64,000 bases of DNA from Piezodorus guildinii. Its lineage: Eukaryota > Arthropoda > Insecta > Hemiptera > Pentatomidae. A program made the position numbers and the translations under genes. The notes below the pieces were generated by a model that was given only the letters and a program-made list of their open reading frames with translations, made no database searches and was not told the DNA's origin. Where the stretch lies: the NCBI GenBank assembly GCA_023052935.1, contig CM041292.1:137592951-137656950 (forward strand), in the 5' to 3' direction. This document shows positions 43,735 to 54,649 of this stretch, in pieces (positions within the stretch are counted from its first letter, which is position 1; every line of letters begins with the position of its first letter).

Positions 43735-44650
43735 TTCATAGCTCTACAACCCGTGAAAGGTCCTGGCTTCCTCCAACAGCAAGCGCCGCGATTCCCAATT
43801 TTGTGCTGCGGCCATCCAGTTTCCCACATTCAAGTAGTTTCGTGTGTCGTTGGTCACACAATGCGCCCAGCGCAGCCTTGGCCTCCCGACCTTGCGACGA
43901 CTGTAAAGGATTTCGGTTAGTATTCTCTTTGGAGGCATATCGTCAGCCATTCGGTCCAGATGTCCTGCCCATTGAAGTCTCTCGACACTAATGAAGAGGG
44001 AAACATCAGGTTTACGGTATAAATCGTACTGCTCTCTATTGCTCCTCCGCCTCCATTCATTATTTTCCTGAACACCACCATATATTCGGCGCAGCAATTT
44101 CCGCTTGAATATAAGTAGAAGCTGGTCTTCAGCTCTAGATGTTGCCCAAGTTTCTGAGCCGTAACATAGTAAAGGGCGAATTAGCGTTTATGTACATAGT
44201 TACTTTTGTGCGCCTTGTCACATGACGGCTGCAGAAATGTTTTTGAAGCCCAAAATAGCAACTATTTGCGCCTAATATTCTTTTCATCTCAGCTGCGGTT
44301 TTGCTGTTGTGATTTACTTGATAGACCCCTCGTATACAAATTGGTTAACCTGCTCAAACTGGAACTGACCAAAAGAAATCTTGGTGCCTGGAGCTCCATC
44401 TGAAATCATATACTTTGTCTTATCTTCGTTCACAACGAATCCTATACGTTTCGCCGCAGCTTCCAGAGCAAGGAAGCCTTCAACCTTTGCTTGCCTGGAC
44501 CGCCCCAAAATATCTATATCATCCGCGTACCATACAGTGTCTGTAGTTTGTACCTTGGAGTCCTTACTGCTTTTTCCTGGACCATATTAAAGAGCAGGCA
44601 CGGGCATCCCCTTGCCCCATTTCAGGATTACCTTCACAATTTGGTAAGCA
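43735..44650 (-). pseudogene. RTE-type LINE, 5'-truncated, several frame breaks
   Basis: Reading the minus strand: an RT core with TDTVWYADDIDILGRSRQA (44500-44560), NEDKTKYMI, then a damaged thumb region (44100-44310), YGSETWATSRAEDQLLLIFK and LLRRIYGGVQEN. The terminal GRPRLRW motif and LLLEEARTFHGL end at a TAG (43744-43752). The tail is 'agctatgaagaagaagaat'. Endonuclease and N-terminal RT are lost. The gene ends within a few bases of the element's 3' tail, which is typical for RTE. Confidence 0.75.
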
Positions 44651-45568
44651 TGACAACAATATTTATAAAATCTTTAGCTCTCCAACGATATTACTATTTT
44701 TGTTCATCTATATTACTTTTATATTGGGCGAAAAAGAATCCATTTTAATCTAGTAAAATACCTTTAAAAGATAAGGAATCTCGGTGGAAACTGGATCATG
44801 AACGGACCTTAACTAATCCTTTTTTAGAATATGTAAAGATTATTGACAAAGTAAACTTGATTTTATAAACAGAGAGAGATCAAATTGAAATATTTAAAAG
44901 CCATACGAACTTATTTTACTTACTACTAATATTTAAGTAAAGTAAACTCGAAAATGCTAATCATTTCAGCCATCCGAAGTAACCATATTCCTGTAAAATT
45001 AAAAAAAAAAAAATGACGATGTAATTTAAATGAATAAGTCATGATTTACTGCTGTCATCGATAGGGATTAGCGGAAGAAACCCTAGAATACAGGTTGTGT
45101 TTACTCGGGCGAAGATGAGATGGGCGGGCCCACCTTTCTTCTGGGTAGACAATACCCGCCCGTCGGATTACGGTGGTTAGAACCCTTCAATTTCTCAGCC
45201 ACAGCTTTCATTTCAATCACGGGCCAGACTCTATTTTTTTTTTTTTTTTTATGGTTATTCAACAAATAAGGAAAAGGAGGTAACATGACACAAAATATAC
45301 GATATTTATCGACGAATATTATAATATGTAATAATTTTATGATTAAAGTATTATCTTGAAAACATTGCTATAATGAAAAATATTACATAGTTTCCTAAGA
45401 TTCCATGCTGCGATTGTCAATCATTTGTTATAGGGTAGGATTATCACTTTCTACGCCTATTTTTATGAAATAAATCCAGTAGTTGGCTGACGGGTCTAAC
45501 ATACCCGTGAAAAGGTTGTGAGTGAATCCTCTTTGCATTGTATACTTGAAAAAGTCCTCTCAGAAGTG
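44651..45568. other. AT-rich DNA, no gene seen
   Basis: A GC-richer patch at 45085-45230 is not recognised. Confidence 0.4.
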
Positions 45569-45634
45569 GGGTTTTTTACTTACAACCTTGAGCCTGGTCG
45601 ATTAACGCGCTAGCCACACATCCACGGGCACTAT
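45569..45634 (-). mobile_element. SINE fragment (tRNA-like head)
   Basis: The reverse complement reads gtgcccgtggatgtgtggct, agcgcgttaa and ggttgtaagt, parallel to the head of the SINE at 18560-18620. Box B is eroded. Confidence 0.5.
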
Positions 45635-46390
45635 GGGTTATAATAAAACTCGAATTCGGACTATTTTTATTTAAAATTTTTACAATTCAACCTCTACACA
45701 TGTATTGTGTTTGATTCAGATTCGCTTGGTCGTTTTATATCCCAACAAACCTTTTTCACTGCCTCTCTTGTACTGAAAGCCATTGAAGGCTGGCTCATGC
45801 CAAATCATTTATCAAACGTTATTGTGACGTGAATGTGATTTATACAGTCACAATTAACATTTTTATAATTAGTTTGTATTAAGTCGTAAGTTTAATAATT
45901 GTTTTAAAATTACTAAATATGCTCTTAAATGTGCCAACACCTTATTACTTTATTAAATAAGACAAGAGCAATAAAATATCAAATCTCTGAACAAGCTATT
46001 AGTTTACAAGCTATTCATTAACCCATTTAGGCCTACGGATTTGAACATACATTCGTACATAATTGTATCCAATCCGTCTAAAGTCCTTAAAACCATTGTC
46101 CCACATTATGCCAACATAATCTCAATATCACTTCTTTCCTTGGTCTAATTCTACTCAAATTCTCAAATATCCACCAGAAGCTTATTCACCTTACTAACCC
46201 CTTAGCACAATCCCTATCTAACTAGCTATATATGGACGTAGAATCTGCAGTGCCCCACAGGTCTCTTTTAGACATGCAATAAGGAGTACTGGGATGGCCA
46301 ACTTCTTTTTATATTATTTTTTGTATTTATTCTACTAGTATTATTTCTCAATAAAAAAAAGGCTATCAAGAATGTTAATATTTGAGGGCG
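45635..46390. other. AT-rich DNA, no gene seen
   Basis: Nothing recognised. Confidence 0.4.

Positions 46391-46461
<71 letters not shown>
46391..46461. repeat. (TA)n microsatellite
   Basis: About 70 bp of perfect TA. The Ile-Tyr frames across it are artefacts. Confidence 0.95.
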
Positions 46462-46463
<2 letters not shown>

Positions 46464-47005
46464 TCCATCTATGGGTGTCCAACATATCGACTCACTTGGG
46501 TTTAAGTACTGTGATAAACCGTTCAAGAAGGTTTGAAGACAGGCGGAGCAAGACTTAGTCCTCAAAGTGAAAGCTGGTAAGGTCATTACTCTAATGCTCG
46601 GTAGTTGTAAGTTGTTTTCATTTGATTAACATTAACGAACCTCGCAAACCCTGGGATGAGGGATGGTATCCTGGAGAATCTCGGTCTTTATGGTTTTAGA
46701 TGGTAGGGTAGGAATTCACTGTTTCGGCGGTTCATCATTCTCGACTTAGCTAAAATACCTTTGCCTATCTGCTCGTAATTATTTATTATATATAAATTAA
46801 AACTTATATTCAAACCTTCAAAAATCCCAAATTACGTTTTTAAGCAGCACGTTACATAAAAAAAAAACTGAAATAGCTTTTATTATCGCTTTTTATTATT
46901 TAAAAAAAATGCATGAATGATTGAAAAACCTTTTGACCATTTTTTGACATAATTTTCATTGTTATATAACCTTTATTTTAAAATAAACAAAAATTATTTT
47001 TAATT
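46462..47005. other. AT-rich DNA, no gene seen
   Basis: Nothing recognised. Confidence 0.4.
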
Positions 47006-47101
47006 TTTAGTTGATTGCTGCCAATGGGCAGCTTCTTTTCATGTTTATTTTATGTGTTTTATCATTAAAAAAATGAAAAAAAATATATATATATATATAT
47101 A
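47006..47101 (+). mobile_element. Jockey-family 3' UTR fragment
   Basis: 'ttgattgctgccaatgggca' is the family 3' UTR motif, followed by an A/T tail and a short (TA)n. Confidence 0.5.
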
Positions 47102-47655
47102 ATTTTTTCAAAGAATTAATTAAAAATCTTATGGATAATAATTGAGATGAAGAAACCTACAATAACGATATTTTATAGCTTTAGCGAACAGCTAGTGAAC
47201 GACCAACTCACATGATTATCTCATTTACAAGGACGTAATTACTAAATTTATTTTCTCACGATTTTATATAGGTGAATATAATTTTAAATATTAGACATGA
47301 TCTAAAATTACTAAACATTTATACAAAAACTGTATCTTTCTGTTTTGTTTCTAATTCATAACAAAAATTCTCGTTTATTCTGGGATAAAAATCATTATAT
47401 TATTATTATTGATTCTTATTGTATATTGAATTATTCTGAAGAAGAATAAGAATGTACAATAATCAGACTAATCATTATGATATGGAATAGTAAAAATAAA
47501 ATGTTGATAATATTTATTTATTGAGATAAACTTTAAAATTTGTTTCTAAATGAACTTTATGTGACCAAATTCACACAATGAAAATAAAATGTAAATACTT
47601 TCATTCAAAGAGCAAAGATGTGAGTTGGTCAAGATACCAATCACCAAGTCTATTA
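47102..47655. other. AT-rich DNA, no gene seen
   Basis: Nothing recognised. Confidence 0.4.
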
Positions 47656-47838
47656 TTATTTTAGGATTGTGTGCGGTAGACATTTTTTTTTCCGATGATA
47701 GGGTGCAGGCCTATCGATCAAACTCCAATCTGGCGAACCAGTGTACTTAAGTCTAGGGGTATCCATCTGGATAGATTGGCTTTGCTGAAGTCCAAGGAAT
47801 ACTGCTAGGAGTATCATGTTGAGCCTCATTTCATGCAC
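47656..47838 (-). CDS. Candidate small secreted protein or first coding exon
   Basis: A 60-codon frame; the better start may be the second Met (MRLNMILLAVFL, 47829). The first about 20 residues form a signal-peptide-like hydrophobic core ending in QQSQS, followed by a polar segment (IQMDTPRLKYTGSPDWSLID, then RPAPYHRKKKC). The block, including about 60 bp upstream, is far less AT-rich than its flanks. No family is recognised. No strong splice donor is seen on this strand (weak TTAA|GTACAC only), so it may be a complete tiny ORF, a first exon with a poor donor, or chance. No homologous repeat is seen in the window. Confidence 0.35.
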   Translation of the reverse strand: MHEMRLNMILLAVFLGLQQSQSIQMDTPRLKYTGSPDWSLIDRPAPYHRKKKCLPHTILK

Positions 47839-48995
47839 TCTGTTATAGTTATACCGCCATTGCTCGGCACTGCTCTGTTTGTGTCACCCATGGAGAAGGT
47901 AGAGTTCGGATTTTTCTCTTCTTTATTTAAATTTAATATTATTTTTAAAAAAAAGTTAAAAAGGCTGAAATAATATGGTCAATTATGAAGAATGACAGAG
48001 GAGCGATAGCCAAAATTGACCTTTATGTGTCAATCGATAGAAACGCGAATAAGAAGAATAAATAGAAGAGATGGTTGTATGGGTGGAGAAAAACGCATGG
48101 CTGCCATAAGTCTTCGAGAATGAAGACTGACTTTAAAATAAAACTAAGTTGTATATAATCGTTAATAATAAAATATAAAAGAAGTTTAATACTCTAAAAT
48201 AATATGCAATGTCCATCAAGGCTGTTTGTACATCAATACAAATGTTAACGGTACAAGATAACTGCAGCTTAAAGATTCCCTTTGTAACACTCAATAGCGT
48301 TATTCTTATTATTTTTTTTGTTGTTGTTAAGTTTATGAAATAGATTAATTTCTCTGTAAGAAAGATATATTTCTTTCAAGAAATCCTCTCGCACGTCATA
48401 AAAGTGAGGAATGGATATGATTGTTGGCTAGGAAATCCGGTGGAGGTGCCTGGGGCTATGGAAACATACAGCCCGGAAGAGGAATGGCATTCGGCGGGAA
48501 AATATGGCGGGAAATAACCAATCCCGGGGTTTTTGCTCCGGATCTTGGGTGAACCGCTCTCTCATACCGTGCAGTCAACAAACACAACTGTCGTATAAAA
48601 TATATTTATATTAGAGATCTTTAGCCGCGTCTTATGATGGTCTACTTTCATGCCGGTATTTATCCTCAAGGATTATTTATTCAAGAGGGCTATGAGTTTT
48701 TATAAAGCACCTCCAGATTTTTCCTTTGTTTGGTATTTTTATAATATTTTTACGTGTGTGGTTTCTGTCATATATAAGAATAATAAATTTCATTACTCTA
48801 AAGTATAAATAAGGGTCGCCTGAGGTTTATTGGCTGGTATAATTTATATGCCCATGTTTATCATATGTTCAATCCGCCAGATGACGGTAGGATCTTTTAT
48901 AATTAAGTGAAAAAAAATCCTCGGTTATGCTGTAGCATAGTACGAATAACCATCATATATGGTATCACATATTAAATGAACCACATATATGTCAT
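47839..48995. other. Non-coding; GC-elevated block at 48430-48560
   Basis: 48430-48560 (gaaatccggtggaggtgcct and following) is GC-rich with short direct motifs ('ggcggga' repeated) but no frame of interest. Confidence 0.4.
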
Positions 48996-49130
48996 TTATA
49001 TATATATATATATATTGATTTTAGTGTTGTGTGTTGTAGTGTGTGTTGTGTGTGTGTGTGATGTGTGTGTGTGTGTGTGTGGTGTGTGTGTGTCTGTGTC
49101 TGTGCTTGTGTGTGTGTTGGTATGTGTGTA
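48996..49130. repeat. (TA)n and (TG)n microsatellites
   Basis: TA array at 48998-49015 followed by an interrupted TG array at 49023-49130. Confidence 0.9.
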
Positions 49131-49513
49131 AATATAATTGATTCTATGTAATTATAATATATGAATTGAAATTCTTCCCTTTCACGCAAGGGGTTGCTTA
49201 TTAACTCCAGAATGCAAGGCAAAAAAAAAAAAAAAAAGTAAGTTTGCAGTATTATATGACATAAAAATTACGATAATATATTAAAGTATGATTATACGCA
49301 ATAAGCAGTTCATAATAATATTGCTTTATTGGAAATAATACAATCTGCCACTATCTTGGGCAATAAGTATAGGGCTAAAAGAAGTCATTCATACCATATG
49401 TACAGAGTAAAAACAAAACAAAACAGACATAACAATATAAAAAAAAAAAAAAAAAGGATAATAATAATATAAATAAATAATGATTAAAATAAATAATACA
49501 AAATTTAAAAAAA

Positions 49514-49544
<31 letters not shown>

Positions 49545-50550
49545 ATAAATAACATAAGATGAAATAAGATAAGGAAACTTAACAACAAATGAAAATAAAA
49601 ATAAAATATAAAGTAAATAAAATCTTGGCCACATTCATACCTATATACATTATTTACATACTGCCCCTGGGAACTCAGAAGCGAACCCCTACACCCAGAA
49701 GTGGATGGAGTGGCACAACACCATGAGTTCCCAGCGCCTCTCATTCAGCCGCGTCACCAGTCTAGCCAGTGGAGACTGAGTGAGGGCGCTAGAGCCACAC
49801 ACTCTCAGGCATGAGTGGAGAAGTTGGCCATTGCCAGCACTCCAGTTGCATTTTTATAGGAGATCTCTCGGCCACTGCCGCCTCACCGACGAGGAGGGTT
49901 GTAAGGATGGTTGGTACTAGATAGGGATTGTGCCAGAGGATTAGGAAGAAGAGTAAGTTTCTGGTGGAACGTTGAGAATTTAGATGGGATGAGATCAGAA
50001 CATAAGGGATCTTAAGGTCATGATGTATACGCAATAAACGTGTGGTTTTTTTAGAGACCTCTGGTAGTGTTAATCGATGTTATAATGATAAAAAATTGCA
50101 AAAAGTTGTTTATAATTTTAATAAGATTCTTTGAAACAGTGATACTCTGCTCTGTTTTGTTAAAGACGATGTTAATTAAATGTCGTTATTCTACGGAAAC
50201 TCTTTTGTGGCGGAAATCGTTTGAAGGCTGTAGGGGGTTTCTTTGTTAAAAATTATTGTTGTTTTATTCTTCTTTTATTGTTCCTATTTTTCTTTATCAG
50301 AAAGAAGCTTGAGAAGGAAAGGAGTTGTACAAGATCCTTGAGTGGTTGTAAATGTTCTTCTGTAAAAATCTTGATATTTTGATGAAGTCTTTTAGATATT
50401 TTTTCTAATGATGTTGCTTGTTTCTACTCAATGTTCTTTTAAATCATTTTGAGAATATTTTACCAGCTTTATTATTGAAACTATCTAATGTTAGTTAACT
50501 ATCTAACAATCTTCAGCAAGTAACTTGGAATATGTTTGAGCGAATATTAA
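49131..50550. other. Unassigned; GC-rich block 49640-49930
   Basis: 49505-49550 is (TA)n. 49660-49880 is GC-rich, with an 11-bp inverted pair ctgggaactca / tgagttcccag (49666-49676 and 49722-49732). 49313-49455 read on the minus strand looks like a LINE 3' UTR ending 'ccaataaagcaatattatta', so the block may belong to an unrecognised minus-strand element. No coding sequence identified. Confidence 0.35.
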
Positions 50551-51940
50551 TCAATTTGTAAAAAAAATTAATAATAATGATAGGCTTACCGGAAATGCCG
50601 ATACCACCAAACTTCGCCTGCACAGACTCGTCCAATGTTCACCGGTCAAGCCCAAGCCCCCGAGATCAGCCTTAATGCAATCCTCCCATCGACGCTTCGG
50701 CCTACCTTTCGGACGCCTACCAGTCGGTTCAGCGAATACCAACTTCTTCGGAATCCGTTCCTCACTAAGCCCAACAACTTTACGCGCCCATTTGAGTCTC
50801 CGCTATGCTATCAACTGGATTATACTCACAGGGTACAAACTCCGCAATACCGCGTTGTGCAACCTTCTAAACTCCCCAGTGGCCTCATCTTTCTTCGGAC
50901 CAAATATTTTACGCAGTACCTTATTCTCGAAAACCTTAAGCCGTTGTTTATCCTTCAAAGTAAGCGGCCACGTTTCGCATCCGTAAAGAACCGTTGGAAG
51001 AATAATAGTTTTATAAATTCTAACCTTTAAGTTTTTAGACAGAAGCCGCGAGCTAAGTAATTTAGCAACTGAATAATAACACGCATTTCCCACCTTTAAC
51101 CGGGACTTTATTTCTTCCTGGATTACATTTATTCTTGTTATCATTGAACCTAAATACTTGAATTTCTCTACGTGTTCAAAAGTATGACCTGAAATATTAA
51201 TATCATCAAGATCGCCACCATTTCTGCAACTAATCATATATTTCGTCTTATCGGTATTTAATTCGAGACCTATTTGTTTACCGGTTTTTATTAACACACT
51301 TGTATTTAGTTGTATAGTTTCCGTGTCTTCAGCTAGCAGTACCAAATCATCGGCATACCCCAAAACCGGAATCTTCTCACCCATATTTAAGCCTTTCTCG
51401 GTACACATCACCTTTTCTATAACATATTCTAAGGCTATATTAAACAAAACAGGTGAAAGGGAGTCACCCTGTTTTAAACCCGATCGCACCTCAAATGTCT
51501 CGGAGTAATTATGACCGATTCTAACTTTATGAAATGTTTCCGACAAACACATCTCTACTAGGTTTACTAACTTTTTAGGTATCCCCTGTTCAATCATGAT
51601 GTTATATAGCTTCTGACGGTCTATGGAATCATAAGCCTTTTTAAAATCTATATAAAGTTGATGGACTACATTGTCCATGTATTGTACACCGTTGTATTCC
51701 AGCTTCTTCTCTAATATTTGACGTAAGGAAAATATTTGATCAATAGTCGAGCGATTCCGCCTAAAACCACATTGGTAGCCTCCGATAATTTCCTCAGCGT
51801 ATTCCGTGATTCGGTTAGTTAGTATTGACGAGAATATTTTATAGCATACTGGGAGAAGAGAGATCCACGATAGTTGTTACAGTCCGTCCTCGGTCCTTTT
51901 TTGTGAATCGGAATAAGTAATAGTGAAAAAAAAAATAACT
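50551..51940 (-). pseudogene. RTE-related LINE: reverse transcriptase and C-terminus, 5'-truncated
   Basis: The minus strand begins with LLIPIHKKGPRTDCNNYRG (about 51880-51935). After a 1-nt shift near 51865 it continues in one frame from about 51840 to 50551, with GGYQCGFRRNRSTIDQIFSL, YIDFKKAYDSIDRQ, GLKQGDSLSPVLFN, catalytic GYADDLVLLAED, NTDKTKYMIS and VLYGCETWPLT. The frame is broken once by TAG at 50803-50805, then ends with RIPKKLVFAEPTGRRPKGRP and RRWEDCIKADLG. The endonuclease is missing. Apart from two lesions the RT core looks intact. The RTE-like assignment rests on motif pattern only; a related clade is possible. Confidence 0.8.
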
Positions 51941-52040
51941 CATATAAATTAAAGCAAACATAATTTAATAAAAAACTGCACAAAAGAACTATAACACTAT
52001 TCCTTAACGTATGAATCATTAAAAAAAAAGAAATGTACAA

Positions 52041-52075
52041 CTACAACCTCTGAAGGGTCATGGGTCTTTTTATTA
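52041..52075 (-). repeat. RTE/SINE-type 3' terminus fragment
   Basis: 'ctacaacctctgaagggtca' followed by 'tgggtc' matches the end of the SINE at 54008-54030 and the RTE end at 43745-43770, on the same strand. Confidence 0.45.
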
Positions 52076-52245
52076 ATAATACTGTTAAACTAAAAAATAA
52101 AACAAAGTTATCTCATCTAGTAGTATTGTTTTATCAAAATATGAATTATTTAAAATGAATTATATTGAGGACGTATAGTCAATTGTAGAAACTATTATAG
52201 GTGGAATAATCAGGAGTCAGTCTTTTTCTAAATATTTTTAATTTT

Positions 52246-52285
52246 GCCAACGTTTCGGCTCAAGCTTGTGAGCAATCATCAGGGC
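52246..52285 (-). ncRNA. Hammerhead-ribozyme-like motif
   Basis: Minus strand: CTGATGA (52275-52281), a stem GCTC/GAGC closing an 8-nt loop, then CGAAAC and GTTGGC. This is the arrangement CUGAUGA - stem II - GAAA of a hammerhead core. A convincing stem I/III and a cleavage-site UH were not found, and stem II has mismatched bases at its base. Penelope-like elements carry such motifs in their terminal repeats. The sequence gccaacgtttcggctcaagc is similar in style to the pair at 7645-7880. Confidence 0.4.
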
Positions 52286-52299
52286 ATTACTGAGCTATA

Positions 52300-53880
52300 T
52301 CCAAACTAAACTGCAGTTTTAGCGGGCCCCGTCTCTGCTTCGCACGGGTGCAATTTGTATGAGGTTTAATTTATGTTTAAAAAATCTTTGTCTGACCGAT
52401 TTATAGTTTATTGCATTGGGAGTTTTAGTTCATCGAAATGGAAAGTGCACTTAGCAGGAAAATATGTTTATTTTATTACGTCTATTTATTGTTATATTTA
52501 ATAATCGGCAGAAATGAAAAACATAAATCAAAATCAGTTAAGTATATATGTTGGTTATAAAGTGAAGCACAGATAACGGAAAATTTTATTTTATCATGTA
52601 ATGATAATATTATTGCTATGTGTGTATTGAAAAACTACAGAAATAATAATGGTTCCTATTTTACTCGGTTTATTATTTTTTTATATTTCAAATGAACTAT
52701 TTAAATACAATTTTAAAAGTTAAATTAAGTTTCCGTAGGAATCCTGTTTCATTTACGGTGAAACATCCGTTCTCCAGAAATAGTATTAAATGGTATATTA
52801 TTAATAAAAATTTAAGATAATAGGTTAATAACAACATACCATTTTTGTTAAAAAATTACGTAATATTTTTTCTAAAATTTTGTGTCCTAAATGGAAGAAT
52901 TTATCCTGTACATTTAACAAATATAGCCTTCAGCTTTACCAATAACTTATGTTCCTATGTTTATGGGCTTACAAAAACTCTAAATCGACTCCTACGATTT
53001 TTTATTGCATATTAGCTTTAATAAATCCGTGTCCTTTCTAACAGTATATTAAACGTCAATATTACTACTTATATTCCAGGAATCATTTTTTGATCACTTA
53101 GTTACAGAAAATCTATTTTCCGTTCAAAGAAAAGCTCCATTGCGATGTATTTTACTTATTAACCTTCAGGAAAGAATGTCCAAAATAATGGTAAAAAATG
53201 TGTCTTGTTGTTTACAAGAAGTTTGCAAAATATCATTATAATTTTTATATAAAGATATATGAGATACATACCCTGATGCTGGCAACAACGATGTCCAGAA
53301 AAGTGATCGTCTTAATCCAGATCTTATAATATTGCAGAGCTTTTTTAAATCCTCCTTATTTCTTTTACAGTCACATATACACGGTATTTATAGTAATATA
53401 CTATGCAAGCATACATTTTTGTTCATATCCATGCGTTACATTCATTAATGTACTAAAGTTCCTCTGAAAATCTTCTTTGGAATATTTAAGCTAGATTTTT
53501 CTGATGAAGATATATAATAAGGAAGCAGCCCATAAGAAAATGTTTTAAAAAGCCTACATTCATCAGCTTCTATTGTCAGATATTTCTTTTTATAAACGTA
53601 AAAAGACGGATAGTCCTTTTGACATGATGTTTTTGTGGATTGCAGTCAGCTCATTAATTACTAGGGAATCATTAACTTAATGAGCCTACTCGAAATGAAT
53701 GGTTAGTCTTTTGAAGGGATTTTTATTCAGCGACGTCGGTTTGGCGGGATATAGTTGCTTCAATTCTGCATGATAATTTTCTAAATGTTACTATACCAAA
53801 TCATTTACGAGCCAGTATTTATAGTCCGGTTTAAATATTTGTAGCAAGATTTAATTTATTTAAAATATTAAAAAAAATGT
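52300..53880. other. AT-rich DNA, no gene seen
   Basis: Nothing recognised. Confidence 0.4.
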
Positions 53881-53883
53881 TAT

Positions 53884-53912
53884 ATATATGCTGATATATA
53901 TATATATATATA

Positions 53913-53990
<78 letters not shown>
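53884..53990. repeat. Long interrupted (TA)n array
   Basis: About 105 bp of TA broken by three short interruptions. Confidence 0.95.
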
Positions 53991-53992
<2 letters not shown>

Positions 53993-54004
53993 AAAACAAG
54001 AAAA

Positions 54005-54240
54005 GAACTATCCCTACAACCGATGAAGGTTCTTGGGTCCAGTAAAGATTCGTACTGTTTCTAGGCCAACGGTTGTTTGGGAAATTGGGTATGCCCCAGG
54101 AAGTTCTCTAAACCCCAGTACAACTCCATGGCTGAAATAGGATAATAAATAATTATTCTGCCACTTCTGGGGTTCGAACCTGGGGCCCGCATAACATAAG
54201 GCTCAAGCCGCTCCTCTCTGAGGAGCCTGACAAAGACTCT
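54005..54240 (-). mobile_element. tRNA-derived SINE with an RTE-type 3' tail
   Basis: The minus strand has a tRNA-like head (54165-54235) with box B GGTTCGAACC at 54171-54180 and a box-A-like 'ctcagagaggagcggcttga' upstream, then a body, then a 3' end 'gacccaagaaccttcatcgg' plus 'ttgtaggga'. That end corresponds to the terminal codons and stop of the RTE copies (43745-43775 minus, 59935-59965 plus: 'ccaagg' or 'cacggg' before 'ttgtagagcta'). A SINE borrowing the LINE 3' end is the standard way SINEs use LINE machinery. Confidence 0.65.
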
Positions 54241-54649
54241 GCGGAATATAAGAAGTTTTGTAAAAAAATCGGAAAGTTTGCGCGTGAAAAACAATTTATT
54301 TAATATATCTGGTTCTAGTGATGGTAGAAAAATATGTTTGGTATCAAAAAAACGCCTTTCCTTGCCATTCTCTTTTGTGCCATTTTCTCTCAGAATTAGA
54401 GAGATTTTTCCAACATATGTTTCATCCTTAAAGCTGGCTTAAAACGGCTACAGCATTACAATTATATGCCAGAAAAATGTTTTTTTTTTCCACTGTTATA
54501 TTGAAGAAAAGATACAGGATAACTAATAAAAAAATCATGTAAATAAAAAATCAATGTTAAGCGGCAAAATAAATTGATATTGCTCGATTTTAAATGGATT
54601 TATTGGTTTATATTAAAAAAAAACCACACACTACGTTTTAATTTTTTAT
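54241..54649. other. AT-rich DNA, no gene seen
   Basis: Nothing recognised. Confidence 0.4.

Noticed and set aside
46268..46586. Frames rich in Ile-Tyr (also 27495-27701, 42868-43101, 49505-49744)
   Set aside because: They are translations of (TA)n arrays.
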